Origin: Solobacterium sp.
GTDB taxonomy: Bacteria; Bacillota_I; Bacilli_A; Erysipelotrichales; Erysipelotrichaceae
DNA: 48,285 bases
Direction of reading: 5' to 3'
Assembly (NCBI GenBank): GCA_017404505.1
Contig: JAFRCE010000009.1
Location: forward strand, 1-48,285
Shown: piece after piece, positions 1 to 8,079 of the stretch
Position numbering within the stretch: position 1 is the first letter of the stretch
Layout: each line of letters opens with the position of its first letter
The notes under the pieces: model-generated
Databases searched by the model: none
Told to the model about the DNA's origin: nothing
Seen by the model: only the letters and a program-made list of their open reading frames with translations
Position numbers and translations under genes: made by a program

Positions 1-15
1 CAAACTCTTCATTTG
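1..15 (-). rRNA. 16S rRNA, 5' end only (cut by left edge)
   Basis: Read on the minus strand the first bases of the window give ATGAAGAGTTTG, the conserved start of bacterial 16S rRNA (the universal 27F primer region begins AGAGTTTGATC). By alignment to E. coli numbering only about 15 nucleotides are inside the window; the rest lies to the left. Upstream (positions 16 to 140) is a leader typical of Firmicutes rRNA operons, including a TTTGAAAACTGAATAGG stretch, and a strong promoter. The exact mature 5' end is not visible from sequence and could differ by a few bases. Confidence 0.8.
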
Positions 16-146
16 ATATAGCTCTTTTTAACAGGATCTCTTGTCCTGTCTTATCCTTACATAAACTTCTTGACGTTTGTAATGTGTCTTTTCCTATTCA
101 GTTTTCAAAGATCTTCCCGCTCAGCTCTCACCGAGCGTGCTTTGTT

Positions 147-175
147 ATGTTACCTCGCCGTTTCCTGAATGTCAA
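147..175 (-). promoter_or_regulatory. rRNA operon promoter
   Basis: On the minus strand TTGACA (170-175) is followed by 17 bases and TAACAT (147-152). An A/T-only tract lies directly upstream (about 176-215), as expected for an UP element. Transcription would start near position 140 and run through a leader with a GC-rich hairpin (about 119-138) into the 16S gene. This is the strongest-looking promoter in the window. Confidence 0.8.
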
Positions 176-311
176 CAACTTTTTTATAATTTTTTAAGAA
201 AGTTTTTTGAGCACTCAGAATGATTTTTTTTCGAATCACAGCGGGCAATAAAGATATTATCAGTTTTGCCGGAAATGTAAAGTATTATTTTTATTATTTT
301 TCAACTAAATT

Positions 312-331
312 AAAAACCTGCGTTCCGCAGG
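312..331 (-). terminator. Rho-independent terminator after the DUF402 gene
   Basis: Minus-strand CCTGCG (326-331), loop GAA, CGCAGG (317-322), then TTTTTAA. It lies 34 bases after the stop of the DUF402 gene and separates it from the rRNA promoter. The remaining bases between 176 and 364 are A/T-rich and show no other feature I can support. Confidence 0.8.
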
Positions 332-364
332 CTATGCATGCATATATACGCCGGAAAATATCTG

Positions 365-892
365 TCAGCCGATCATTTCGAGATACTGATGATAATACTT
401 TTCGATGCATTCTTCGTTGAACGGTTCGATACCCTTTTCCATCCGCCGGATCAGCTCTTCCATCTGTTTTTCCACGATATGTCTTACCTCGTCGGAATAC
501 TCCATCTGCTTCGCATGTTCACTGTATTCGTTCTCATCAAGGATCTGATAGCCGCCGTCCGGATAAAGTTTGACATCCAGATCATAGTCAATGTTCTTGA
601 TAGCTTCCCCGTCATACAGACTTGGCGAAGCGAGATTGCAGTAATAATAGATACCGCTCATCCGGATCATGGAAATGATATTGAACCAGAAATGGCTGTA
701 GAAGAAACAGACCGCCGGTTCTCTGGTCAGCCATCTGCGGCCGTCCGCTTCAATGACCCAAGTCTTGTCGGTAACAGCGACAATGCGGTCTTCATTCGCT
801 TCCAGAACAAAACCTCTGCACCATGTGCGGTGCAGGCTGCCATCATGCTTATAACTCTGTATATATACATAACTGCCAGTTTCCGGAAGCAT
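365..892 (-). CDS. DUF402 family protein, likely nucleoside tri/diphosphate phosphatase
   Basis: A 175-residue cytosolic protein resembling the DUF402/Ntdp family (YgaC-like), whose studied members hydrolyse nucleoside tri- and diphosphates with divalent metal. The family's core is visible near residues 80-125: YYYCNLASP, then NIDYDLDVKLYPDGGYQILDE, a run of acidic residues that bind metal in relatives, followed by a helical C-terminus rich in Glu and Lys. Length matches the usual 170-180 residues. The ATG at 890-892 is preceded by a weak AGAAAGAGAG ribosome site. It is probably monocistronic: terminators lie on both sides. The family call is fairly firm; the substrate is inferred from the family. 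Confidence 0.75.
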   Translation of the reverse strand: MLPETGSYVYIQSYKHDGSLHRTWCRGFVLEANEDRIVAVTDKTWVIEADGRRWLTREPAVCFFYSHFWFNIISMIRMSGIYYYCNLASPSLYDGEAIKNIDYDLDVKLYPDGGYQILDENEYSEHAKQMEYSDEVRHIVEKQMEELIRRMEKGIEPFNEECIEKYYHQYLEMIG

Positions 893-950
893 ACATTTCT
901 CTCTTTCTTCTACTCATTTTACCCTTTCAGACAGAAAGCGCAAATCCTAA

Positions 951-978
951 AAACAATAATGCCGGAAATTCCGGCATT
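951..978 (-). terminator. Terminator overlapping the stop of the acetyltransferase gene
   Basis: Minus-strand AATGCCGG (971-978), short loop, CCGGCATT (958-965), then a T-rich run. The TAA stop of the upstream acetyltransferase (977-979) is part of the stem, so translation and termination signals overlap. It ends the psuK-psuG operon. Confidence 0.75.
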
Positions 979-1792
979 ATCGGTACAGATCATAAACGAC
1001 GGTTCTTTCGTAATAGTGAGTCGCTTCGTCGATCGCATGGGAAGCCGAGAAGAACTGAATCGTTCCGCCGCCGAGAACCGTCTGACGGATCATGTTCTTC
1101 TTCTGCATGATCGCCTTCACTTTCATAAAGGATTCACAGTTGGTATCCAGATCAAGATACTTCTTCCAGACCTGTTTTCCTTCATGGATCATGCTGGCGC
1201 CGCAGATTTTTACCGGCCGGCAGTCGCAGCGGTATTCGGCCAGGTGCATGCATGTGCATGTGTCGAAGTCCGTTCCCAGCAGCAGCACCGAGCCTTTCAG
1301 TTCATACAGTCTGGCACACGGTGATTCTTCCGAAAGCGGGAAGTGCACGGACTGCCGGTTGCACAGCAGTTTGGCATATCTGCCCCAGGCCGCATAACTG
1401 ACCGCCGGATGCGAGGAAATCACCACACCTTCCCGGTGCCGGAAGTTTTCCGCCACTTCACCCATCGCACGAATGTTGCCGTTGCGGCGGTCATACGGAG
1501 GAATCGCTTCCCGGATCTCTTTATAAAGATATGGTTCGATGCCCGGATACTGCCAGTCGCTGGGCTCGCTGTTGTCAATGTTCTGAGTCGGCATCAGGAT
1601 CGTGCCGCCGTCGCCGCAGATTTCCATCAGGGCGTCGACCACTGTCCTGGCTCCGCCGACAATATAGTCAAACGAAGACATCTTCGAATGCACTTCGATG
1701 ATCTGACTGCCGCTGACACCAAGTTTCTTCAGCGCTGTGATCAGCATATCCTTGGTGACCGGCTGGGCAACTGTCCTTTTCGTTTTATCCAT
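977..1792 (-). CDS. AAC(3)-like N-acetyltransferase
   Basis: A 271-residue protein of the antibiotic N-acetyltransferase fold (aminoglycoside 3-N-acetyltransferase family). Family marks: HSKMSSFDYIVGGARTVVDAL near residue 40, a GTILMPTQN strand, SHPAVSYAAWGRYA near residue 135, and a cysteine/histidine-rich stretch (TCTCMHLAEYRCDC) near residue 190. Members use acetyl-CoA; many chromosomal ones have no proven antibiotic role. I chose the ATG at 1790-1792 (MDKTKRTV) because longer in-frame starts run into psuG. It begins 5 bases after the psuG stop and is last in the psuK-psuG operon, so a substrate linked to nucleoside or sugar salvage is as plausible as resistance. The fold is fairly sure; the substrate is unknown. 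Confidence 0.75.
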   Translation of the reverse strand: MDKTKRTVAQPVTKDMLITALKKLGVSGSQIIEVHSKMSSFDYIVGGARTVVDALMEICGDGGTILMPTQNIDNSEPSDWQYPGIEPYLYKEIREAIPPYDRRNGNIRAMGEVAENFRHREGVVISSHPAVSYAAWGRYAKLLCNRQSVHFPLSEESPCARLYELKGSVLLLGTDFDTCTCMHLAEYRCDCRPVKICGASMIHEGKQVWKKYLDLDTNCESFMKVKAIMQKKNMIRQTVLGGGTIQFFSASHAIDEATHYYERTVVYDLYR

Positions 1793-1797
1793 AAAGA

Positions 1798-2703
1798 TTA
1801 CCTGTAATATTCCTTCGCGATTTCCGTGCCTACGGCAGCGTTGTTGAAAACCAGCTGGATGTTCGCGGCAAGTGATTTGCCTTCCGTGATCTCGGCGATG
1901 CGGGCCAGCAGGAACGGCGTGCACTCCTTGCCTTTGATGCCCTTTTCGTCCATATCCCGGATCGCCTGTTCAATATGGGCATTGATGAAAGCCGGATCCA
2001 TGGATTCCGCTTCCGGGATCGGATTGGTGATCAGCACACCGCCGTCAAGACCAAGTTCTCTTTTGGCTCTGACGATATCAGCCGCTTCTCTGGCGTTTTC
2101 CACTCTGGCGTCGACTTTCAGTCCGGACGTACGGGTATAGAATGCCGGCAGTTCATCGGTCTGATAGCCGAGGACAGGCACGCCTTTCGTCTCGAGGACT
2201 TCCAGTGTTTTCGGCAGATCAAGAATCGCTTTGGCACCGGCGCAGATGACTGTCACGTTGGTGCGGGCCAGTTCTTCCAGATCAGCCGAGATATCAAAGG
2301 TTTCCTCTGCGCCTCTGTGAACACCTCCGATACCGCCGGTTACGAAGAATTCCACACCGCCCAGCGCGGCGATGATCATCGTTGTCGCAACGGTTGTCGC
2401 ACCCCAGGATTTTCTCGCCATGATGACCGGCAGGTCGCGGCGGGACACTTTCGGAATACTCATGCCGCGGCGGCCGAATTCCTCGATTTCTTCCGGATTC
2501 ATACCGACGACACCCACACCGTCAATAATGCCGATGGTGGCCGGCACACCGCCGTGCTCGCGGACGATCTTTTCCACGGAAAGCGCTGTCTGCACATTCT
2601 GCGGATACGGCATGCCGTGGGAAATGATCGTGGATTCCAGGGCGACAACCGCTCTTTTTTCTTTTAAAGCCTGTTCGACTTCGGGATTTACTCTGATCAG
2701 CAT
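1798..2703 (-). CDS. psuG: Pseudouridine-5'-phosphate glycosidase
   Basis: This 301-residue enzyme splits pseudouridine 5'-phosphate into uracil and ribose 5-phosphate, the second step of pseudouridine breakdown. It matches PsuG along its length: VALESTIISHGMPYPQN near the N-terminus (catalytic Glu), SRRDLPVIMARKSWGATTVATTM (phosphate-binding Lys), GGIGGVHRGAEETFDISADL, and VICAGAKAILDLPKTLE near residue 160, which carries the lysine that forms the Schiff base with the opened sugar. ITNPIPE and a long helical end follow. It overlaps the end of psuK by 7 bases, so the two are probably translationally coupled. Complete, with no odd features. Confidence 0.95.
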   Translation of the reverse strand: MLIRVNPEVEQALKEKRAVVALESTIISHGMPYPQNVQTALSVEKIVREHGGVPATIGIIDGVGVVGMNPEEIEEFGRRGMSIPKVSRRDLPVIMARKSWGATTVATTMIIAALGGVEFFVTGGIGGVHRGAEETFDISADLEELARTNVTVICAGAKAILDLPKTLEVLETKGVPVLGYQTDELPAFYTRTSGLKVDARVENAREAADIVRAKRELGLDGGVLITNPIPEAESMDPAFINAHIEQAIRDMDEKGIKGKECTPFLLARIAEITEGKSLAANIQLVFNNAAVGTEIAKEYYR

Positions 2704-3638
2704 AAATTGACCTCTCTTATTTCCATTGACGCCTCTGCCTCCGCAATATCATTCAGACACAGCCGGCGCCGGTTTACCGCATCCTGTTCGATCGTCATGA
2801 CTGCCGCGCTGATGGCGGACCGGACTGCCTGCTGCGGACTTGTACCGTGCAGACGCCGGGTCAGATACGCACCGAGAAAGGAATCACCGCCGCCGGTCGC
2901 ATTGTCCAGATCGATCAGCCGGTGGGTAAACCATACTTTTTCTTTTTCCGTCCCCAATAATACACCCTGTTCAGCCATGGAAATAATGATTTCCTTTACG
3001 CCCTTCGCCAGGAACCAGTCAAGACTCCGGACGGCGCTTTCCTCATCGACGATCTCGATACCGTTCAGCTGCTGTGCCTCATAGACATTCGGTTTGAAAA
3101 TGGCCAGTGAGGACAGTACGTCCTGCAGTCTGTGGCATTTGGAAGCGCTGACCGGATCCGCCGCCAGAGCGCATGGCGCGTTTTCCGCTACATAATGGAT
3201 GCATTCCAGTTCAAGGTTGGCATCGATGACAATCATATCATTCTTTGTCAGTCCTGACAGCACCGGTTTCAGATGCTCCGGCTTCATTTCGCGAAGATTG
3301 CGCATGTCGCTCATCGCCACCCGCATGTCATGGTTGCTGTCGAGAATGGCAATATACATCGAACTCGGATAATCATCACTGACTATGCTGAAGGAAGTAT
3401 CCATGCCCAGCGCTTCGCAGTCCGCTTTCATCGTCCGGCCGTAACTGTCGGAAGAAAACACCGAAACAAACAGCGGCTTTTCACCAAGCAGTGCCAGGAT
3501 CTGGGCAATATTTCTGCCCACGCCACCGAAGCTGACATTGATCACACCGGGATTGGAGTCAAAATTGCGGAGCGGCTCCAGACTGGCTCCGCAGATATCG
3601 ATATTGGATCCGCCAATCACACAGATTCTTTCCTGCAT
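2697..3638 (-). CDS. psuK: PfkB-family kinase, probable pseudouridine kinase
   Basis: A 313-residue ribokinase-like sugar kinase. It starts ERICVIGGSNIDICG, has the PfkB N-terminal glycine motif GGVGRNIAQILALLG, and ends with the ATP-site motif NATGGGDSFLGAYLTRR (here GGGD replaces the common GAGD; the catalytic Asp is kept). Directly upstream of and overlapping psuG, it should phosphorylate pseudouridine to supply the glycosidase. The ATG at 3636-3638 is chosen because the protein then begins at the family's first beta strand; a longer in-frame start would overlap the gene before it. The kinase fold is certain; the substrate is inferred from the psuG neighbour. Confidence 0.88.
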   Translation of the reverse strand: MQERICVIGGSNIDICGASLEPLRNFDSNPGVINVSFGGVGRNIAQILALLGEKPLFVSVFSSDSYGRTMKADCEALGMDTSFSIVSDDYPSSMYIAILDSNHDMRVAMSDMRNLREMKPEHLKPVLSGLTKNDMIVIDANLELECIHYVAENAPCALAADPVSASKCHRLQDVLSSLAIFKPNVYEAQQLNGIEIVDEESAVRSLDWFLAKGVKEIIISMAEQGVLLGTEKEKVWFTHRLIDLDNATGGGDSFLGAYLTRRLHGTSPQQAVRSAISAAVMTIEQDAVNRRRLCLNDIAEAEASMEIREVNLC

Positions 3639-3651
3639 ATGCAACTGTCTC

Positions 3652-4209
3652 CTAGTGAACGATCTTGACAGCCGGTTCCATCGCCTTCCGCAGCCGCCGG
3701 ATCGCCTCATCGACTTCCAAAACTTCCTGCTGATCGTCCTTCAGCAGAAGATATCCTTCCAGCAGCGCGGCTTTAAGTTCGGTGCTGTCGGACGCGTCCA
3801 TCGCCGAAAGATCAATGCCGTTGCAGTCCTGCAGCAGCTCATCCAGTTCATTCAGTTTTTCCATCAGATCGTGTTCTTTGCGGACTTCATCCAGAAGTCT
3901 GGCGAGCGTCCAGTTTTCATTGACTCTGGTGCGGACGATGACCGTTCCATCAAACGGTCTGCCGGCTTCCTCAAAAGCCTTCAGCAGACGGATCAGATCC
4001 TCGGAACTGACGCCGTCCATCAGCATGTATTCACCTTCCCCTTCCGCGTGCATGTTATCCAGGTCGTCATTCAGTTCAAAAAGGTCTCTGACGAGCACCG
4101 GCATGCATGTGTCACTGAGAATATACATCGCAACATCATAGCCGATCGCGATATTCTGATACAGATCGGCGTCTATTTCATTGATTCCATAAAGCAGTAT
4201 TTTTTTCAT
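3652..4209 (-). CDS. DUF3783-like protein, first gene of the pseudouridine operon
   Basis: A 185-residue acidic protein starting MKKILLYGINEIDADLYQNIA. The first ~110 residues alternate short strands and helices (YDVAMYILSD, EEAGRPFDGTVIVRTRVNENWTLARLLDEVRKEHDLM), resembling the DUF3783 family of uncharacterised Firmicutes proteins. The remainder (about 120-185) is helical and charged. No catalytic motif, signal peptide or membrane segment is visible. It ends 13 bases before psuK and is the first gene of the operon, so it may regulate or support pseudouridine handling, but nothing in the sequence proves that. The family assignment is from memory of the N-terminal motif and is moderate. Confidence 0.6.
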   Translation of the reverse strand: MKKILLYGINEIDADLYQNIAIGYDVAMYILSDTCMPVLVRDLFELNDDLDNMHAEGEGEYMLMDGVSSEDLIRLLKAFEEAGRPFDGTVIVRTRVNENWTLARLLDEVRKEHDLMEKLNELDELLQDCNGIDLSAMDASDSTELKAALLEGYLLLKDDQQEVLEVDEAIRRLRKAMEPAVKIVH

Positions 4210-4314
4210 GATTCCATTTTATCTTATTCTGACGCATAATCCCATCCTTAGCATTGGCCTTCCCTTTTTCATGAATTGTCATTAAAATAGGAATTGCATC
4301 AGGAGGAAGTGTTT

Positions 4315-4692
4315 ATGACAATGCCGATCTATGAATCTGCGGAAGATTATCTGGAGGCGATTCTTCGCATTCAGGAAGAAAAAGGAGTCGTTCATTCCGT
4401 TGATATTGCCGAACTGAAACACTTCTCCAAAGCAAGTGTCAGCGTCGCAATGAAAAAGCTGCGTGAGAACGGCTATATCACGATGGAAAAAAACGGCGTC
4501 ATCAATCTGCTCAAACCGGGCCGGGAAATCGCCGAGCGCATCTATGAACGCCATCAGTTCCTGACCAATCTCTTCGTCGACCTGGGGGTCGATCAGGAGA
4601 CCGCCGAAGACGATGCCTGCAAAGTCGAGCACGATCTCAGCGAAGTCACTTTCCAGAAGATCAAGGACGCATATCTGGCAAAGAAGATCTGA
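4315..4692 (+). CDS. DtxR/MntR-type metal-dependent repressor
   Basis: A 125-residue regulator: an N-terminal winged helix (DYLEAILRIQEEKG, recognition region SKASVSVAMKKLRENGYI) and a short helical metal-binding and dimerisation region. It lacks the SH3-like third domain of the long DtxR group, like MntR, and is a little shorter than typical MntR. Predicted ligands are a mix: Asp11 and Glu14 match the MntR pattern, while Cys102-x-x-Glu105-His106 copies the DtxR/IdeR site, with His80 also conserved. Metal preference (Mn or Fe) therefore cannot be called. The ATG at 4315 has an ideal AGGAGG 9 bases upstream; the earlier ATG at 4294 has none. It is monocistronic, with a terminator touching its stop. 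No metal transporter is nearby. Confidence 0.88.
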   Translation: MTMPIYESAEDYLEAILRIQEEKGVVHSVDIAELKHFSKASVSVAMKKLRENGYITMEKNGVINLLKPGREIAERIYERHQFLTNLFVDLGVDQETAEDDACKVEHDLSEVTFQKIKDAYLAKKI

Positions 4693-4717
4693 AACAGCCC
4701 ATGGCTGTTTTTTTTTA
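4692..4717 (+). terminator. Terminator of the DtxR-type gene
   Basis: AAACAGCC (4692-4699), loop CAT, GGCTGTTT (4703-4710), then a T run. The stem begins at the last base of the stop codon region. Confidence 0.85.
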
Positions 4718-4729
4718 TATTCTTCCGTG

Positions 4730-4757
4730 AAAAAAGGCCCGCATTTTCATGCAGGCC
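4730..4757 (-). terminator. Terminator of the lipoprotein gene
   Basis: On the minus strand GGCCTGCAT (4749-4757), loop GAAA, ATGCGGGCC (4736-4744, one G-T pair), followed by six T (4730-4735). It lies 20 bases after the lipoprotein stop and is back to back with the regulator's terminator. Confidence 0.75.
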
Positions 4758-4776
4758 CGAATCGGTCAGAACTTTC

Positions 4777-5535
4777 TTATTTGACTTTGACAGATGTGAT
4801 ATGCGGGTTCATTCCTTCATACCAGTAAAGGAAGCCTTCCATATCAATGACATCGCCGACCTTGAGGTTTTCAACAGCGTTGTAAACTTCTGTCGTGCTG
4901 TCGGTCAGATAAGATTCAACTGTGAATGTGTACTTCTTGCCGTCCAGGGAAGCGTCGAAGTAGAGGTCATCGCCTTCGTTGCCGGAGTTGTCCCAGTTGT
5001 AATAGAAAGCATGTCCGTCACCCTTGTCTTCGACTGTCAGTCCGTTGAAACCGACCTTCTGGTTCATGAAGCTGACCAGTTCATCCGTTCCGAGAGCGGA
5101 AGTGACATCGGTAACCGGAGCGATCCATTTGCCGTCTGCCAGTTCAAATGTGGCTTCAGCGACTTCAATGACACCGGTGCCTTCCGGCCACTGTGTCTTG
5201 GTGCCTTTCACGCGGATCAGCTGACCTTCTGTCAGTTTCTTGTAGTCATCTTCAGAACATGCCATGTTGTAGAACAGATAACCGCCGTCTTTGTCCTGAG
5301 CGTAAACGGTCGCAGTATCCTGCCACCAGGACTGCTTGCCCTGAACAAATGCTTCGACGACGACTTCGCTGCCCATGTCAGCTGCCATAAAGTCAGCATA
5401 ACTCATAACGCCTTCCGACTTTTCAACATCAGCGGTCTGCTCTGTTGTTTCAGCCGGTTTCTCTTCCTGCTTGGCTCCGCAGCCAGCGGCCAGCAGTACT
5501 GAGAGTGTCAATACTGAAGCAAATACCTTTTTCAT
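4777..5535 (-). CDS. Lipoprotein with two OB-fold-like domains
   Basis: A 252-residue secreted lipoprotein. Residues 1-19 are a lipoprotein signal (MKKVFASVLTLSVLLAAGC; lipid Cys19). A Glu/Thr linker (about 20-40) leads to a first beta-rich domain, SEVVVEAFVQGKQ...AQDKDGGYLFYNM...LTEGQLIRVKGTKTQ, with the strand order and GxxIxVxG turn of an OB fold. A second, similar module ends LKVGDVIDMEGFLYWYEGMNPHITSVKVK. Proteins of this type are common and uncharacterised in gut Firmicutes; a ligand cannot be inferred. It is a single gene with its own terminator and a possible TATAAT box about 37 bases upstream (5572-5577, minus). Confidence 0.8.
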   Translation of the reverse strand: MKKVFASVLTLSVLLAAGCGAKQEEKPAETTEQTADVEKSEGVMSYADFMAADMGSEVVVEAFVQGKQSWWQDTATVYAQDKDGGYLFYNMACSEDDYKKLTEGQLIRVKGTKTQWPEGTGVIEVAEATFELADGKWIAPVTDVTSALGTDELVSFMNQKVGFNGLTVEDKGDGHAFYYNWDNSGNEGDDLYFDASLDGKKYTFTVESYLTDSTTEVYNAVENLKVGDVIDMEGFLYWYEGMNPHITSVKVK

Positions 5536-5605
5536 TCTTTCTCTCCTTGTTGTAGATCATTCTACGGTTTTATTATAAACGGTTTTTGATAAAGCGTATG
5601 AATTA

Positions 5606-7195
5606 TCAATTGCTTTTGCGGCGGTTTTTTGCCTGCTCGTATGCGTAATAGATACCCATCAGCACCCAGATCACCACCAGGGTGATCAGCAGGTTGCGGG
5701 AAGCGGCGGGCAGTTCGCCCAGTTCCGCCTTGCCGGCCGCGGCGCTGCCGAGGTTGTCGAGGTGATACAGCGACGTCACGCTGGCGAAGAGTTCATCCAG
5801 ATAAGCGTCGTCGATCTCCTCCTTGCGTCGCACGGATTTCGTCACGCTTTCGATCATCTGGCCAGCCGCATCACGCACCGAAGCCGAGCCGTTGAAGACC
5901 GGTGTGACAAAGGTATGCGCGACGTTGTCCATCAGCAGTTGTGACGCTTTGATCTTGACGTCGTAATGGATCGTGTTGTCCGTTCCGATCAGCGACAGAT
6001 ATTCCTGGTAGGACGGATCATTCTGGGCCCGCAGGGTCACCGGCACGTAGCCTTCCGTTTCGGCATAGGCAATCTGCACGTCGTTGCTCAGAAGATACTG
6101 GGCGAACAGCCATGACGCCAGCACCTCCTGCGGATCGTGCTTGTTGAAGACGCAGACCGACGGTCCCTGGGAAATCATCTTTGGATCAGACGGATCGAAC
6201 TGCGGCACGGTCATGACTTCCGTTTCAAATTCCACGAAACGGTCGGCACTGATATCGGAAAGCGGCGCGTAGGTTCCCATCCAGGTTGAACCGGCTGTCG
6301 AGTCAATGGCGAACAGACACTGACCGGCATTCAGGAAGTTGGCCGGATAACTGGAAATCTTAAACGTCGAGAACGCCTTGGTGCGGCCATGTTCGCCGAT
6401 CATTTTCAGCAGATCCTTGGTCGTGTCGTTGAACATCAGGATCTCGCCGTCGGCTGTCGAATAGCCGGACCCCTTCTGTTCGATCATCTGGATCATCATA
6501 TTGTCGGTTGACTTGTAGATAATCGGAATCATGACCTTCTGACCGTTGACGAGGAAGTTGTCTTCCTCATCCTTCTGCATGGCTGCTTCCGCGACTTCGA
6601 ACATGAAGTCCCAGGTCAGTGTTTCCGGCAGCGTATAGCCCAGTTTTTCGACAAATGTCCGGTTGACATAAACCGCTTCCGTCGAACGCATGTACGGCAG
6701 AGCGTAATAGTGATCCTGGAACGAGCATTCGTTCAGGAACTGGGGGACGATCTCTTTTTCACTTACTGAATCATAGACGACTTCACTGCCGCCCAGGCCG
6801 TATTTCGGATCGGTAAAGAGATCATCCAGACTGATCACGGCATTGCCGGTCAGATAGGTTGCGATATGGTCCGGATAGGTAATGCAGATATTCGGCGTCG
6901 TGTTGGTCGCGATGTTGGTAATGACGTCGTTGTAGATCTTGCCGTAATCGGTATACAGACGCAGATTGACATGGATATTCGGATAATACTCTTCAAAATC
7001 CTTGATCGCCTGTTCGTAGATCATTGTCTGTGTCTTGTTGGTGTCATTCTTGGCCCAGAAAGTGATTTCAAACTGACGGCTGGTATCGAAGGCTTCGGGA
7101 ATCTCAAAGGCTGCAGCGGCAGAGGAGCCGTGGCAGCCGCTCAGCAGACCTGCCAGCAAAGCGGCCGAAGCGAGAATCTTTCCTGTCTTTTTCAT
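5606..7195 (-). CDS. ABC sugar transporter substrate-binding lipoprotein with C-terminal membrane helix
   Basis: A 529-residue family 1 extracellular solute-binding protein (UgpB/MalE-like), which captures substrate outside the membrane for the two permeases encoded upstream. The N-terminus is a lipoprotein signal (LLAGLLSGC; Cys21), followed by FEITFWAKNDTNKTQTMIYEQ, the standard opening of the fold, and family blocks such as LPYMRSTEAVYVNRTFVEKLGY. Unusually, the last ~30 residues are a hydrophobic helix (LLITLVVIWVLMGIYYAY) followed by a basic tail (EQAKNRRKSN), so the protein may be anchored at both ends. Its start overlaps the preceding permease gene by 4 bases and it is last in the operon. 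The substrate is probably a sugar or sugar phosphate, but not determinable. Confidence 0.88.
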   Translation of the reverse strand: MKKTGKILASAALLAGLLSGCHGSSAAAAFEIPEAFDTSRQFEITFWAKNDTNKTQTMIYEQAIKDFEEYYPNIHVNLRLYTDYGKIYNDVITNIATNTTPNICITYPDHIATYLTGNAVISLDDLFTDPKYGLGGSEVVYDSVSEKEIVPQFLNECSFQDHYYALPYMRSTEAVYVNRTFVEKLGYTLPETLTWDFMFEVAEAAMQKDEEDNFLVNGQKVMIPIIYKSTDNMMIQMIEQKGSGYSTADGEILMFNDTTKDLLKMIGEHGRTKAFSTFKISSYPANFLNAGQCLFAIDSTAGSTWMGTYAPLSDISADRFVEFETEVMTVPQFDPSDPKMISQGPSVCVFNKHDPQEVLASWLFAQYLLSNDVQIAYAETEGYVPVTLRAQNDPSYQEYLSLIGTDNTIHYDVKIKASQLLMDNVAHTFVTPVFNGSASVRDAAGQMIESVTKSVRRKEEIDDAYLDELFASVTSLYHLDNLGSAAAGKAELGELPAASRNLLITLVVIWVLMGIYYAYEQAKNRRKSN

Positions 7196-8067
7196 CCTTT
7201 CGTACCTCCCCGGGAGACACCTTCCATGATCTTTTTATGGAAAATCAGGAACAGCACGATCAGCGGAATGGAAATGACGACGACAGCCGCCATCATGGCC
7301 GGAATGTTTTCACGGCCGAAGCCGCTTTCACGGATGGTCTGAATACCGTTGGACACCAGGAAGTATTCCTGTTTGTCGGTGATCAGGCGCGGCCATACAT
7401 AGGAGTTCCAGCATTCGATGATCTTCAGAATGGTAATCGTGACGATCGTCGGTGAGCAGATCGGAATCATGACCTTCCACAGATACTTGAAATCGGAAGT
7501 GCCGTCCACTTTCGCGGCTTTGTACAGTTCGTCGGGAACCTGTTCGAAGTTTTCCTTCAGCAGATAGATGTAAAAGATCGATGTGACGGAAGGCAGGATC
7601 AGACCCCAGAACGTGTTGCGCATGCCCCAGTTGGTGATCGTGACGAAGTTGGTAATGATGACCAGCTCGTTGGGAATCATCATCAGAGAAAGGAACATGC
7701 CGAACGTCATGTCACGGCCGGCGAATTTCAGTCTGGCAAAGGCAAACGCCGCCAGGACGATCACCGCCAGCATGATCGCTGTCGTCGACAGAGTGAAGAT
7801 AATGGTGTTGCTGAAATATCTGGCCAGCGGCACCGCCGTGAAGGCTTCTTTGTAATTCTCCATGGTCGGTGAAGCGGTGAAGAACTGCGGAATGTATTCG
7901 CCGTTGTAAGCACTGTAACTCTTGATCGATGTCAGCAGCATCCAGTAGAACGGGAACAGAACGATCAGCGCCCAGAGGGTAAGCAGAACATACGTGAGCG
8001 TCGTGCGGATACTGTCATTCCGCTTCTGCTTTTTTTCAATTTTTAAGTATTCACTGTTGGTTGTCAT
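7192..8067 (-). CDS. ABC sugar transporter permease (MalG/UgpE type)
   Basis: A 291-residue inner-membrane permease with six predicted helices. The loop that contacts the ATPase reads EQVPDELYKAAKVDGTSDFKYLWKVMIPICSP, the EAA motif of MalG-type permeases. The cytoplasmic N-terminus is charged (MTTNSEYLKIEKKQKRNDS) and leads into the first helix LLTLWALIVLFPFYWMLLTSI. It should pair with the MalF-like protein encoded just upstream (12-base gap) and be energised by the operon's ATPase. Length is normal for the family. Confidence 0.93.
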   Translation of the reverse strand: MTTNSEYLKIEKKQKRNDSIRTTLTYVLLTLWALIVLFPFYWMLLTSIKSYSAYNGEYIPQFFTASPTMENYKEAFTAVPLARYFSNTIIFTLSTTAIMLAVIVLAAFAFARLKFAGRDMTFGMFLSLMMIPNELVIITNFVTITNWGMRNTFWGLILPSVTSIFYIYLLKENFEQVPDELYKAAKVDGTSDFKYLWKVMIPICSPTIVTITILKIIECWNSYVWPRLITDKQEYFLVSNGIQTIRESGFGRENIPAMMAAVVVISIPLIVLFLIFHKKIMEGVSRGGTKG

Positions 8068-8079
8068 ACACTTAACCTC

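Noticed and set aside
334..344. ATGCATGCAT-type palindromes, also near 1250, 4103, 26157 and 30815
   Set aside because: They occur both inside genes and between them, without common spacing, orientation or context, so chance or simple dinucleotide bias explains them.
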